Positions 35,247 through 44,738 of a stretch of DNA of 64,000 nucleotides are shown here, in pieces (the stretch's first letter is position 1; each line of letters begins with the position of its first letter). The notes below the pieces were generated by a model that saw only the letters and a program-made list of their open reading frames with translations, ran no database searches and was not told where the DNA came from. The stretch comes from Acidimicrobiaceae bacterium (GTDB taxonomy: Bacteria > Actinomycetota > Acidimicrobiia > Acidimicrobiales > Acidimicrobiaceae): NCBI GenBank assembly GCA_013044385.1, contig JABEUN010000078.1, forward strand, positions 1 through 64,000, given 5' to 3'. The position numbers and the translations under genes are program-made.

Positions 35247-35421
35247 GCCTTAAATCTACTTTAAATCGTGCATCGGTTGAATTGCTGCTCTATCTGAGCA
35301 GGATTCATCTTCACCGGAGGGCTCTAATTTGCTGTCCTTGTGACTGGAAAACCGCAGCAAGTGGCCGATTCTTGTACTGGGAACGTCGACTCAACATCTA
35401 GGTGGTAGCCTGAACAACCTG

Positions 35422-38400
35422 ATGTCTCAGGTTCCATTGGTTGTAGCTGTGCTCGTCGCACACGATCCGGGCGGTTGGTTCGAAGAGGCCCTGGTGTCGA
35501 TTGCGCACTCCAACTACCCGAATCTCGAAGTTGCCATTGTGGATAATGCCAGCACGAGTTCGATTGAGTCGAGAATTGGTCGCATACTTCCTCTGGCTCG
35601 AGTGATTCGTCTCGAGACCGACCTCGGTTATTCCAAAGCCTGCAACGAGGGCGCGCAGGTGATAGAGGGTGGTAGCCACTTCGTGTTCTGCCACGATGAC
35701 GTGGCGCTAGCTCCCGATGCCATAACCGAGATGATGGAGGTAGCGTTTGCTGAGAACGCTGGAATAGTCACTCCGAAGGTGATGGTGTGGGATTCCCCGA
35801 GGCAGATTCTACAGCTTGGACTGGATCTCGATAAGACTGGTGCGGTGGCGTCGAGAGTTGATGTAGGCGACCTGGACCAGAGCCAGTACGACCAGGTTGA
35901 AGAGGTCTTCGTCGCTCCAGGTGGATGTACCTTGATCAGGGCCGACCTTTTCAAAGCGCTCGGTGGTTTCGATGAGTACATGGACCTTTACTACGAGGAT
36001 GTCGACCTTTCCTGGAGGGCGCACCTCCTGGGAGCCAGGGTAGTGACAGCTCCTTCGGCAAAGGTACGACACCTCATGGTGTCTACGGACCTTCCGGTGA
36101 TACCGAGGCGCAGGAGAGGTGGGTATGAGGCGACAGGCAGGACAGGGGTAGGTCACCTCCGCAGGTTGCAAGCGTCGCGGCGAAACCAGTTGCGGATCTT
36201 ACTGAAGGATTCCGATCGGCGCCAGCGTCGGGGACTCATCTCCCGATTCCTTCTACTTTCCTTCATCGAGATGATCTTTTACATGGTCACTGGACGACCT
36301 CGTCTATCCGGAGCCATCTATGGAGCCATCAAGTCAAATTTTGCTAATCGCAAGAGCATCGCTTCCCTAAGGAAGGATCTGATAGCCCAGAGTTTCACAG
36401 GTGGCAAGTACCAGGTCAAGTTCATCTCGGGCAGCGCCAAGATTTCTGCATATTTGGCCAGCAGGCGTGGCATGACGAAGTTGAACAGGTCGCGCGCCAG
36501 GTCGGGCCAGATTCCACTGGGATTCAGGTATGTTGCCGAAGGGCATACGTCCTCAGAGGTCGAGCATCGAGCTGAAAGCAAGCTGCTAGGTCGAATCGCA
36601 ACACTTGTCATCTGGATAACAGGCATTGGCTTCTTCGTCGCGACGCGATCACTTATATCGGGACACCTGCCACTTTTGGGATCGATGGCTCCATTTCCGT
36701 CGCCTGGCTATCTTCTGTCGCACTACTTCACTGCTACCTATTCGACTCCGCTACTTGGGCACCAGCCAGCCCCGACATTGTGGCTGCTATTCGGGATCCT
36801 TGAGCTGATATTCGTCGGATCGTCTTCGATCATGATGCACTTCGTCATCCTTGCTTCGCCTGCTATCGGAGCCATCGGTGTCTACCGTTTGGTTGCAACG
36901 AGGCGTGGCCGGGAAGCCGGAAAAATATCTGCTGCCCTCTACCTCGCAATGCCGATCTTCCACCAGGCGATGCTCCTGTCATCTTTTGAGAGCGTGCTGA
37001 GCTTTGCGGTGGTTCCCTGGACTATCCACCTGTTGATCAGGGCTCGGATGATGGCCAACGGTTCCCGCCGACAGTCGCGACGCGCACACATCGCAGCGGG
37101 CTTGGTGCTCGGACTTGCGGGCGCCGTTTCACCGGCGCTATGGATAGTGATCATTATTTCCGCAGTGGCGGTCGCCATTCCGCTATCGCTTAGTGGGCAA
37201 TCCGAAGTGGCTAAGGGTGGACTCAAGACCGTCGGGATCGCGTCAATCTTCTCGGTCCTAGTGAACCTGCCATGGGCGCTTGCACTGGCTTGGCCCGGAC
37301 ACCCTGTAGCGGCGCTTTTCGGAGTAAGACCGCCGGTGAACCTCGACTTCTACAATTTACTCAGAATGGGTGACTCGGTGAGCAGCGGCTCGCTTTTGCC
37401 GGTAGTCCTTTGGATCGTGGCGATTGTCACTCCCTTCATATCGAGATCGGTCAGAGCTAGAGAATCTGCGGTGCTGCTATTCGAGGCGTCCTTCCTACTT
37501 GTGCTGGGCGCGGCCTCCTCGGGTGGGCTATTGGGGATCACTCCAGTCTCGATAGATCTGCTGAACATCGTTCTCGCTGTAGTCCTAGTGGATATCGCTG
37601 GAATTGCGGTCCGGGCTGTGGCTAAAGATCTTTCCGGTTTTTCCCTCGGTTGGCGACAGCCAGTGATCATGTTTTTGTCGTTGGCGCTCTTGATTTCTAT
37701 GGCAGTTGAACTACCGGCAATAGTTTCCGGTCGCCTTGGACTGCCGAACCAGGGTTATGAGTCCGCGCTTTCATTTATGAGTCCAGCGCCGCAGCATGCA
37801 GGGGTGCTTTGGATGGGCTCACCGGCCGATCTCCCGGTTGGGGCTTGGAGGGTTGCAAACGGACTGTCCATATCTGTCACTCCGGCGGGTTCTGTTGACC
37901 AGACGGAGGTTCAGCTCCCTCCCAGACTCGAGGCAGTGCAGAGCGTTGTCACGGACCTTAAGGCAGCTGTTTCTGGTCAGGTGGTCAATCTGGGATCTCA
38001 GCTTGCCGCCCTTGGTATTGGCTACGTAGTTATCCCCCAACAGATCGGGGCGGGTGAATACTTTCTCGGAAGCGATCTCGACCTAATTATGGAGCGGCAG
38101 CTGGATTTGAAGCAGCTTCTCGTGGACCCCTCTCTGATCGCCTTCCAGGTGGTGCAGCCGGTTAATTCCAAGCCGACGGTGAGTCCTGCTCCGATCGCTT
38201 CGCTGCTTACGTTTCTCGGAATTGTGGGCCAGCTCCTAGCTGTCCTGCTTGTGATACTGGCGTTGGTGAGGAAGCGATCGTTCCTCCTTGACGCCGATGG
38301 TGAGGCGCTTCTTCGGAACATAAGACGGGAGCTCGCGTTGCCAATCAAAGGCAGTGAATCGAAAGATGAGTCCAAGGAGCCAGAGGATGGGGCCAGCGAG

Positions 38401-38514
38401 CCGATCGGTGTGAGCGAGGGTCTTCTTCCGCCGGACTCTCCTGTATTTGCCGACGAGTTAGGATCTCGGATTGGTCGACATTCCGAAGCCAAGAATCAGG
38501 AGTCCCGGAAGTGA
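35422..38514 (+). CDS. Large GT2 glycosyltransferase fused to a polytopic membrane domain
   Basis: 1030 residues. A GT2 domain (1-270) has VLVAHDPGGWFEEAL, TDLGYSKACNEG, FCHDDVAL in the DxD position and GGFDEYMDLYYEDVDLSW. A hydrophobic segment follows near 275-295, then from about 390 some ten membrane helices and an outer loop region to about 920, a last helix (LLTFLGIVGQLLAVLLVILALV) and a charged cytoplasmic tail rich in Glu, Ser and Pro. The layout resembles actinobacterial proteins that join a GT2 to a GT-C-like membrane enzyme or exporter. Inferred role: polymerising or exporting an envelope glycan. It is followed by a DUF5719-like gene 30 nt on, as in other actinobacteria. Confidence 0.85.
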   Translation: MSQVPLVVAVLVAHDPGGWFEEALVSIAHSNYPNLEVAIVDNASTSSIESRIGRILPLARVIRLETDLGYSKACNEGAQVIEGGSHFVFCHDDVALAPDAITEMMEVAFAENAGIVTPKVMVWDSPRQILQLGLDLDKTGAVASRVDVGDLDQSQYDQVEEVFVAPGGCTLIRADLFKALGGFDEYMDLYYEDVDLSWRAHLLGARVVTAPSAKVRHLMVSTDLPVIPRRRRGGYEATGRTGVGHLRRLQASRRNQLRILLKDSDRRQRRGLISRFLLLSFIEMIFYMVTGRPRLSGAIYGAIKSNFANRKSIASLRKDLIAQSFTGGKYQVKFISGSAKISAYLASRRGMTKLNRSRARSGQIPLGFRYVAEGHTSSEVEHRAESKLLGRIATLVIWITGIGFFVATRSLISGHLPLLGSMAPFPSPGYLLSHYFTATYSTPLLGHQPAPTLWLLFGILELIFVGSSSIMMHFVILASPAIGAIGVYRLVATRRGREAGKISAALYLAMPIFHQAMLLSSFESVLSFAVVPWTIHLLIRARMMANGSRRQSRRAHIAAGLVLGLAGAVSPALWIVIIISAVAVAIPLSLSGQSEVAKGGLKTVGIASIFSVLVNLPWALALAWPGHPVAALFGVRPPVNLDFYNLLRMGDSVSSGSLLPVVLWIVAIVTPFISRSVRARESAVLLFEASFLLVLGAASSGGLLGITPVSIDLLNIVLAVVLVDIAGIAVRAVAKDLSGFSLGWRQPVIMFLSLALLISMAVELPAIVSGRLGLPNQGYESALSFMSPAPQHAGVLWMGSPADLPVGAWRVANGLSISVTPAGSVDQTEVQLPPRLEAVQSVVTDLKAAVSGQVVNLGSQLAALGIGYVVIPQQIGAGEYFLGSDLDLIMERQLDLKQLLVDPSLIAFQVVQPVNSKPTVSPAPIASLLTFLGIVGQLLAVLLVILALVRKRSFLLDADGEALLRNIRRELALPIKGSESKDESKEPEDGASEPIGVSEGLLPPDSPVFADELGSRIGRHSEAKNQESRK

Positions 38515-38544
38515 TTGCAGAGTTGGGTCTGCTGATGGTGCCGC

Positions 38545-40065
38545 ATGGCTCGTAGGTCTAAAGCGCAGACGTCAGGAGGTTCTGACACAACCAGGCCCGT
38601 GCTGCCCGTGATCGCAGCGGCGATTCTGATACTCCTGAGCCTGTTAATCCTTGCGACATCGGGGTCAAGGACCGCAAGTCAGGACACCTTCTCGCTGCAG
38701 GGCTCTCCGCTCGGCCCGGCAGGACTGTCAGTCCCTGCTGTGAATGCAGTTGGCGGGAGTTCGAGCTGGTATTGCGTCTGGCCCGAGTCCGCCAAATTCT
38801 CTGGTGCTTCGGGCGAGATCGTAATTGCCAATGTGACGGCCACAAAGTCTGTAGTTCGACTGTTCAAGTCCGAGGGTGTCGCCGGAGCGCACCGTGCAAT
38901 CCGTATCCCGGCAAGCTCTGTTGTAAGGGTACCCATGTCGGAATTTTCGACGTCGTCAGGCGGTGGTGGCGTGAGCATACTGAGTTCTGGGGGACAGATC
39001 GCCGTCGGCATGAGTTTGACTACCGCAGAGGGAGGTGTGCTGTCCCCGTGTCAGTCTTCCCCTGGCTTCTACTGGGTCATCCAGGGTGGATCTACGCTGG
39101 CTGGGTCCACGCTCAAGGTAGCAATATTCAATCCATTCCCAAATCCGTCGGTGCTTGACGTTAGACTGCTCGCTCCGTCGGGATCGACCGACCTTGGGAG
39201 TCTTCAGGGCGTTATCGTTCCATCCGGGCAGACGAGCGTGCTCGACATTGGAAAGCTCTATGCGGGCCATCGCTTCGTAATCGTCGAGATAAGAGCGAGG
39301 GCAGGCAGGGTCGTCGCATCGGGACTCGTCGAGACCTCTACCTCGACATTGGTAGGGGCAAATCTGTTGGTGGGGGTGAATCGACCCAGTCCGGACTGGT
39401 ACTTCCCCCAGCTGTTCAACTCGATCGGCATCACGTCGCAGCTTCTCATCTTCAATCCGTCCTCGTCTCCTGTGCGGGCTAATGTCAAGGTCTTGCCCGC
39501 TCAGGGGAGGATGTCTGGCATTGTGGGAATCGGAGTCGGGGGTTCTAAGTTCAGTCAGGTGGTAGAGCCGGAGTCGATGAGCGTGATCGATCTGACCTCT
39601 TTTACGTCACTTCCATCCTCATCGGGATATGGGATCTCGGTAACTGACAGTGGCAATGGGTTAGTGGTGTCCTCTCAGCTGACAGAAGCGGTCACCGGTA
39701 AAGTAGGTCGGGAGATATCTGAACTGGGGACCTCAGTGCCCGCGGCCGACTGGCTGGTTGTCCATCTGGCTCCCAGCGAGCCTGTCGGGTTCAGCGTGAT
39801 GAACGCGACCAACCAGAACCTCCAAGGAACGTTCCAGAGCGGAAGTATTTCGGACCTGACAGTTAAGCCTGCCCCAGCTGGCATAGCGTCCAAAGCCGAC
39901 CTCCCCATCACAGTGCTGCGCGACGAGGTGCTGCTGCAGAGTATCGGTTCTCTCGGGCCAAGTGCTGTGAGAATCTCGCTAGAGGGCAAGGCTGTAGTTG
40001 TACCGGTTGCAGGCGCCGGTCTCGAGTTTCTCCAAAACGTCATGAGTTTCCCGTTTAGGGGCTGA
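38545..40065 (+). CDS. DUF5719-like exported protein
   Basis: 506 residues. A basic N-terminus and one membrane helix (about 22-42, LPVIAAAILILLSLLILATSG) anchor a long outer domain rich in Ser, Gly and Val. WYCVWP near 73 and the repeated pattern of beta-sandwich-like units (IANVTATKSVVRLF, VAIFNPFPNPSVLDV, LLIFNPSSSPVRANV) match what I recall of DUF5719, an actinobacterial family of unknown function found next to large GT2 genes. Two cysteines (WYC and SPCQSS) may form a disulfide. It is likely co-transcribed with the glycosyltransferase and may act with it outside the membrane. Confidence 0.75.
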   Translation: MARRSKAQTSGGSDTTRPVLPVIAAAILILLSLLILATSGSRTASQDTFSLQGSPLGPAGLSVPAVNAVGGSSSWYCVWPESAKFSGASGEIVIANVTATKSVVRLFKSEGVAGAHRAIRIPASSVVRVPMSEFSTSSGGGGVSILSSGGQIAVGMSLTTAEGGVLSPCQSSPGFYWVIQGGSTLAGSTLKVAIFNPFPNPSVLDVRLLAPSGSTDLGSLQGVIVPSGQTSVLDIGKLYAGHRFVIVEIRARAGRVVASGLVETSTSTLVGANLLVGVNRPSPDWYFPQLFNSIGITSQLLIFNPSSSPVRANVKVLPAQGRMSGIVGIGVGGSKFSQVVEPESMSVIDLTSFTSLPSSSGYGISVTDSGNGLVVSSQLTEAVTGKVGREISELGTSVPAADWLVVHLAPSEPVGFSVMNATNQNLQGTFQSGSISDLTVKPAPAGIASKADLPITVLRDEVLLQSIGSLGPSAVRISLEGKAVVVPVAGAGLEFLQNVMSFPFRG

Positions 40066-40102
40066 CGGTTCTAGCAACTACCGCTGGGTTATGATCTCTG
40101 GC

Positions 40103-41068
40103 ATGGCAAGCTATGGACTCACGATACCTCTGGGCGGCGTACCGCTCACAGATCATCAGGCCGTATATCGAGAGGCGGCTGCACTCGGATACAAAGAACT
40201 CTGGTCGGCCGAGGTGAGCGGCACCGATGCGTTCACACCACTGGCTCTCGGAGCGGTTTGGCAGCCTGAGATGAACCTTGGAACAGCGATTGTCCCCGCT
40301 TTCACACGGGGGCCTGCTCTGGTAGCGATGCAAGCAGCAACGATCGCTAATCTCGCTCCCGGGCGTTTCACGCTCGGAATCGGAGCCTCATCGAACGTGA
40401 TTGTCCAGCAGTGGAATGCGATCGACTTCGACCTACCATTCAAGAAGACTAGAGATGTAGTTCGATTCGTCAAAGATGCCATGACGGGTGAGAAGGTGTC
40501 CAAGGAGTACGACACTTTCGGAATTGACGGGTTCAAGCTCGCAAACCCGCCGGAGACTCCGCCGAAGATTTTGGTTGCCGCCCTTAGAGAGCAGATGCTC
40601 CGAATGGCGGGGCGGGAGGCAGATGGTGCGATAATCAATTGGCTCTCGGCCGGTGATGCAAGCCGTGTAGTTCCGGAAGTTGGAGCGGGCAAGACCGTAG
40701 TTGCAAGGATATTTGTGGCTCCGAGCGAGGATGTGAAGACCGTGAGATCGATGGCTCGATATGCAATCGCAGCGTATCTTAATGTCCCGGTCTATGCGGA
40801 GTTCCACAAGTGGCTCGGACGGGGTAACCAACTATCGGGGATGTGGGAGGCCTGGGCCGCAGGTGATAGAAAGGCCGCACTCTCGGAGATCCCTGACGAG
40901 GTGGTAGACGATCTGGTCGTACATGGCAGTCCGGCAGAGTGTCGCGAGAAGATAGAGGCATTCTTTGCCGCCGGCGTAGACATCGCAGCGGTAGCGATTA
41001 TGCCCTTCGGAATCTCAGAGCTAGATGGAATGAGGGCGTTGGCTCCCAATCGAGGCAGTTCGATCTGA
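40103..41068 (+). CDS. LLM-class oxidoreductase, probably F420-dependent
   Basis: 321 residues from ATG 40103 (ATG 40091 also in frame). A luciferase-like TIM barrel: YGLTIPLGGVPLTDHQAVYREAAALGY, ELWSAEVSGTDAFTPLALGA, GTAIVPAFTRGPALVAMQAATI, and GRFTLGIGASSNVIVQQW. Actinobacterial members of this group use F420 rather than FMN, and cofD and cofE are 10 kb away, so F420H2 is the likely cofactor. The substrate is unknown. It is convergent with the next gene. Confidence 0.87.
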   Translation: MASYGLTIPLGGVPLTDHQAVYREAAALGYKELWSAEVSGTDAFTPLALGAVWQPEMNLGTAIVPAFTRGPALVAMQAATIANLAPGRFTLGIGASSNVIVQQWNAIDFDLPFKKTRDVVRFVKDAMTGEKVSKEYDTFGIDGFKLANPPETPPKILVAALREQMLRMAGREADGAIINWLSAGDASRVVPEVGAGKTVVARIFVAPSEDVKTVRSMARYAIAAYLNVPVYAEFHKWLGRGNQLSGMWEAWAAGDRKAALSEIPDEVVDDLVVHGSPAECREKIEAFFAAGVDIAAVAIMPFGISELDGMRALAPNRGSSI

Positions 41069-41081
41069 GATCGGGGAAAGA

Positions 41082-41660
41082 TCATTGGATGTTGCGATAA
41101 GCCTTCGCCCATAGGGACTCATATCCAACGTTTGCGAGATGCTCGTTGAGATCTGCCAGCCACGTAGAAAGAATCTCCGGGTCCAACGAGTACTCCTCGG
41201 GATCTTCCGATTCGGCCACTAGTTCGGACCCGATGAGATTGGATAACGAGTAGCGACCTCCTACGAGATCGTCCGAGTCCAAGATGTCGAGCATGAGACG
41301 TCTCGACCTGTCTGAGGTGTCGTAGGGACGAGATGCGGTGGCGTGGAAGCGAGCAAGTCCGTTCGCAAGTGCCCGTCTACTGAAGCCCCTTGTTACATTC
41401 AAGACGTTGGTAGAGTTCAGGTCGCCCTGAGCGTTGGGATTTAGAATACAATTTTTGAGGTCGATCCTCCACCCAACTGGCGGACCAAGCAGGTTTAAGA
41501 ACGTGGAAATGCCGATGCCATCGTTCCAGCACACAGCGCCAGATGGATCATCTGGAAAGATAGAGTGCGGCATTGCCTGATCTGTGGAGAGCCTTTCAAG
41601 CGCCTCCTTCACAGAACTCCAGTCGGCTGGCTGTCTGCGGCGGAGAAAATTCACTACCAT
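41082..41660 (-). CDS. Hypothetical protein next to ribD-like gene
   Basis: About 192 residues, not recognised. It is soluble, with no signal peptide or helices of membrane type. Notable stretches are SIFPDDPSGAVCWNDGIGIS near 45 and an acidic C-terminal half (ELVAESEDPEEYSLDPEIL) with a predicted helical end (TWLADLNEHLANVGYESLWAKAY). An upstream start at 41696 would overlap the previous gene; ATG 41660 begins 11 nt after it. It follows the pyrimidine-reductase gene closely, so it is probably in the same transcript. Confidence 0.6.
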   Translation of the reverse strand: MVVNFLRRRQPADWSSVKEALERLSTDQAMPHSIFPDDPSGAVCWNDGIGISTFLNLLGPPVGWRIDLKNCILNPNAQGDLNSTNVLNVTRGFSRRALANGLARFHATASRPYDTSDRSRRLMLDILDSDDLVGGRYSLSNLIGSELVAESEDPEEYSLDPEILSTWLADLNEHLANVGYESLWAKAYRNIQ

Positions 41661-41670
41661 ACCGTAAGTC

Positions 41671-42420
41671 TTACCTGAACTCCACATCAACGGCAAACTG
41701 GTCGCCGTCAGAAGTTAGACGGACAAACTCGGAACCATCCATCTGACGGTTAAGTCTTGTCTGAAATCTGGATCCGAATTCAGCCACGAGGTTGAGACGT
41801 AGGTTGCACTCGATGTCTGGATTTGGCTTCGTGATGGTCATGCAGAACTCGTCGAGCCAATCTATGTCTCTAAGTGATCGGAGGAGCGTTGGGCCTCCCT
41901 CGCAGAGCCAGGAGCCAGTTCGAATCGACTGAAGGTATTCCTTGAGCTGACTCAAACCCTTGGGTCCTGCCCCGGTGGAGATTACATCAGCTATTGTCGT
42001 GCACTCGTCGGATAGAAGTACAACCTGGACCTGGTCTGATGAATAGCCTATCGAGCGATAATTGCTGGCTAATTCTTTTGCGCGTGAAGCGTGAGTAGTT
42101 ACTACAACAAGTAAAGGTATCATTGCTAGGCCAATCTGCTCTCTGATGCCTAAATATTCTGGACGAGTCCGGATGGCACGGTACGACTCAGATATGGCAG
42201 TGCTGGCGCTGACGATCACTCCTTCGGCTATCTGTCTCAGGTGGCCCAGTACCATTCGATCGGTCGGATTCGATAGGGGGCGAGAGCTTCCGCCGGCGGC
42301 TATGCAGAAGTCTGTGGTCATCAGCATGTTTGCTCGCAAAGTTCGATCCGCAAGTGGAGGATAGAGTTTCAAGAGTTGTTTCTGGTCAAGGTTCAATGAC
42401 TTCTCCCACGTCATGGTCAT
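41671..42420 (-). CDS. Pyrimidine reductase-like protein (RibD C-terminal domain)
   Basis: About 249 residues of the dihydrofolate-reductase-like RibD_C fold: RANMLMTTDFCIAAGGSSRPL, DRMVLGHLRQIAEGVIVSA and WLCEGGPTLLRSL. It lacks the deaminase domain of bifunctional RibD. Mycobacterial Rv2671 is of this type and reduces the riboflavin intermediate and can also act on folate precursors. ATG 42420 is chosen since the longer frame to 42528 would overlap zapE. The divergent pair with zapE reproduces the Rv2670c-Rv2671 arrangement. Confidence 0.82.
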   Translation of the reverse strand: MTMTWEKSLNLDQKQLLKLYPPLADRTLRANMLMTTDFCIAAGGSSRPLSNPTDRMVLGHLRQIAEGVIVSASTAISESYRAIRTRPEYLGIREQIGLAMIPLLVVVTTHASRAKELASNYRSIGYSSDQVQVVLLSDECTTIADVISTGAGPKGLSQLKEYLQSIRTGSWLCEGGPTLLRSLRDIDWLDEFCMTITKPNPDIECNLRLNLVAEFGSRFQTRLNRQMDGSEFVRLTSDGDQFAVDVEFR

Positions 42421-42452
42421 AGACTTCGAATCCGGGCTAGCCTTTTTGCTAG

Positions 42453-43481
42453 ATGCCAGTTTCCTCACTGACAGGTCGACAACCGAGTTTCGATCCCGAC
42501 CTTCTCCTAACCGCGATGGTACCGCCAAGGAGGTTCGAGAAAGTCTCTTTGGAGAATTACCTTCCCGCTGTTGGATTCCAGAGTCAGGCCGACGCGAAAG
42601 AGGCGGTAAGGGAGTTTGCCTCGTCTGAATCCTTGGACGGAGTTCAGCCTGGAGGCATCATGCGGAGATTTCAAAGGTACAGACCTTCCCGAGAAACAGC
42701 GGCCGGGATATATCTGGATGGCGGATTCGGAGTTGGCAAGTCGCACCTTCTTGCTTCGTTGTTCCATCTGAGTACTGGTTCGAAGGCTTACTCGAGCTTC
42801 TCCGACCTAACCTATTTTGTTGGCGCTCTAGGTTTCGAGCGCAGCGTTTCCCAGTTGTCTAGCTTGAATCTTTTGTGTATTGACGAATTCGAGCTAGATG
42901 ATCCTGGGGATACGGTTCTGATATCGAACCTGTGTAATAGGCTCGTTGACTGTGGAGTTCGCATCGCTGCAACCTCCAATACCCTCCCCGAAAAGCTTGG
43001 ATACGGGAGGTTTGCTTCGGAGGATTTCATGCGAGAGATCCAAGGACTCGCGAGACATTTCGTTGCCTATCGGATCGACGGTCCCGACTATCGCCATAGA
43101 AGTTTTGATCTCGTGCACTCGAGCTACAGCGCGGACGAGGTGGTCAGGCGTGTTGAAGAAGCAGGTAACGCTACTCTCGACGATTTCAGTTCGATAGTCT
43201 CGGTACTGTCACGATTCCACCCGACGAGATACAGGTCGTTGGTTGATGGCCTGGTTATGGTTGGTGCCCTGGACCTGGTTCCCTTCGTCGATCAGGCTGC
43301 GGCACTAAGGTTCGTTGCATTCGTCGACCGACTCTATGAACTTGAGATAGCGTTTGTATTCTCCGGATCCCCGCTCAGTGAACTCTTCCCAGAGAGCTTT
43401 CTCCGCGGCGGGTTCAGAAGCAAGTACGGCCGAGCATTAAGCAGGCTTGCATCGTTGTCGGGCCTCGAGATCGGAGATTAG
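42453..43481 (+). CDS. zapE: AFG1/ZapE-family ATPase
   Basis: 342 residues. SLTGRQPSFDPDLLLTAMVP at the N-terminus matches the actinobacterial subfamily and supports the ATG at 42453 over 42516. Walker A is GGFGVGKSHLLASLFH near 90, Walker B is LLCIDEFELDD near 140, with a sensor-like AATSNTLPEKLG. Family members act in cell division and membrane-protein or mitochondrial quality control; the precise job in actinobacteria is not known. Its stop overlaps the convergent kinase gene by four bases. Confidence 0.88.
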   Translation: MPVSSLTGRQPSFDPDLLLTAMVPPRRFEKVSLENYLPAVGFQSQADAKEAVREFASSESLDGVQPGGIMRRFQRYRPSRETAAGIYLDGGFGVGKSHLLASLFHLSTGSKAYSSFSDLTYFVGALGFERSVSQLSSLNLLCIDEFELDDPGDTVLISNLCNRLVDCGVRIAATSNTLPEKLGYGRFASEDFMREIQGLARHFVAYRIDGPDYRHRSFDLVHSSYSADEVVRRVEEAGNATLDDFSSIVSVLSRFHPTRYRSLVDGLVMVGALDLVPFVDQAAALRFVAFVDRLYELEIAFVFSGSPLSELFPESFLRGGFRSKYGRALSRLASLSGLEIGD

Positions 43482-44611
43482 AGCTCGGCCGTCCATGTGA
43501 GCTTCGTGCCACCTGTTTCTGGTGTAGAGAAGGTTAGTTCTCCACCGAGTTGGCGACCCCTCTCGCGCATGTTCAGGATTCCGAGCCCAAGTGTACTGCC
43601 TGGTTCAAGGCCGTTGCCATTGTCTTCGACCACCAGAATGAGGCGCTCTCCTGCGGATATCGTGGCCCTTACCACCGAGGCGTCTGCGTGTCTCGCAACG
43701 TTTGAAAGTGCCTCCCTCAAAACTGCCAGCAGATTCGACAGAACTGGCTCCTCGACAATTGCGTCTATCGGACCGGAGAATGTGGCGTGGGGCTCGAATC
43801 CGAGGGAGGCCGTCGCATCGGAGATTACCGTCAAGATCTTGGCTCTGGCGCTTGAACGTTGACCGTTCGACGCCATAGATAGGGCGAAGATCGTGGTCCT
43901 TATCTGCTTGATTGTCTCATCTAACTCGTCGATCGCGTCCTGCATTCGGCCTCTGAGCTGGTCCGAATCGATCTGTCGAACCATCGACTGCATGGAGAGT
44001 CCGACTGCGAATATCCTCTGAATTACCTCGTCGTGGAGGTCTCTGGCAATCCGCGAACGATCCTCTGTCAAGGTGAGCTCCCTGACCCGGGCGTGCAGGC
44101 GGGCATTTTCAATCGCGATGCCTGCCGCAGAGGCGAGCGCGATGACGACCTGCTCGTCATCGTCTGTGAACTCAGCTTCGGACAGCTTCTCAGTTAGGTA
44201 GATATTGCCGAAGACCACACCGGCAACCGTTATCGGTACTCCGAGGAAGCTGCTCATTGAAGGGTGGTTTGGCGGGAAGCCCGCACTGCCTTCATACTGG
44301 CCGATGTCACTTACCCGAAGGGGCTTGGCATCATTGATCAGCTTTCCGAGCAGACCCTTACCTGTTGGAGCGGGCCCGATCTCGTCAATCTGAGCTTCTG
44401 TGAGTCCTTCGGTGATGAACTCGGCAAGTGACTCTCCGGACGCATCGAGTACTCCGAGAGCGCCGTACCTTGCGTCAGCTAGCGTACAACCGGCCTTTAC
44501 GACTCGCTTCAACACCACTGGAAGCGATAGATCTGACTCGATCAGCAACACAGCTGTGAGGAGCTCCTTCAGCTTCTCGGGGTCTCGGATACCTATTGTG
44601 TCCATCAACAT
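43478..44611 (-). CDS. GAF-domain sensor histidine kinase (DevS/NarL-partner type)
   Basis: 377 residues. A GAF domain (about 25-170, with ARYGALGVLD and FLGVPITVAGVVFGNIYL) precedes a HisKA_3 dimerisation helix with the phosphate-accepting His in RIARDLHDEVIQRIFAVGL and an HATPase domain (LREALSNVARHADAS, LVVEDNGNGL, GLGILNMRERGRQLGGELTF). It is cytosolic. The GAF resembles that of DevS, which binds heme, but the heme ligand cannot be confirmed. No response regulator is adjacent, so the partner is elsewhere. Confidence 0.88.
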   Translation of the reverse strand: MLMDTIGIRDPEKLKELLTAVLLIESDLSLPVVLKRVVKAGCTLADARYGALGVLDASGESLAEFITEGLTEAQIDEIGPAPTGKGLLGKLINDAKPLRVSDIGQYEGSAGFPPNHPSMSSFLGVPITVAGVVFGNIYLTEKLSEAEFTDDDEQVVIALASAAGIAIENARLHARVRELTLTEDRSRIARDLHDEVIQRIFAVGLSMQSMVRQIDSDQLRGRMQDAIDELDETIKQIRTTIFALSMASNGQRSSARAKILTVISDATASLGFEPHATFSGPIDAIVEEPVLSNLLAVLREALSNVARHADASVVRATISAGERLILVVEDNGNGLEPGSTLGLGILNMRERGRQLGGELTFSTPETGGTKLTWTAEL

Positions 44612-44738
44612 ATTCTAAGGAGGTCGACCCTGCTTACCCCCTAAATCGTGCCGTGAGGCGCGAGGCCCTTCCACTTGCACCTGAGCCTTGTATAGAGTGT
44701 GCCTTGAGCGGAACCGATGGTAAAAAGGGGAATGGTAG

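Noticed and set aside
42453-42528. Overlap of the ribD-like and zapE genes
   Set aside because: It arises from an upstream open extension of the ribD-like frame; ATG 42420 removes the overlap and fits the family length.
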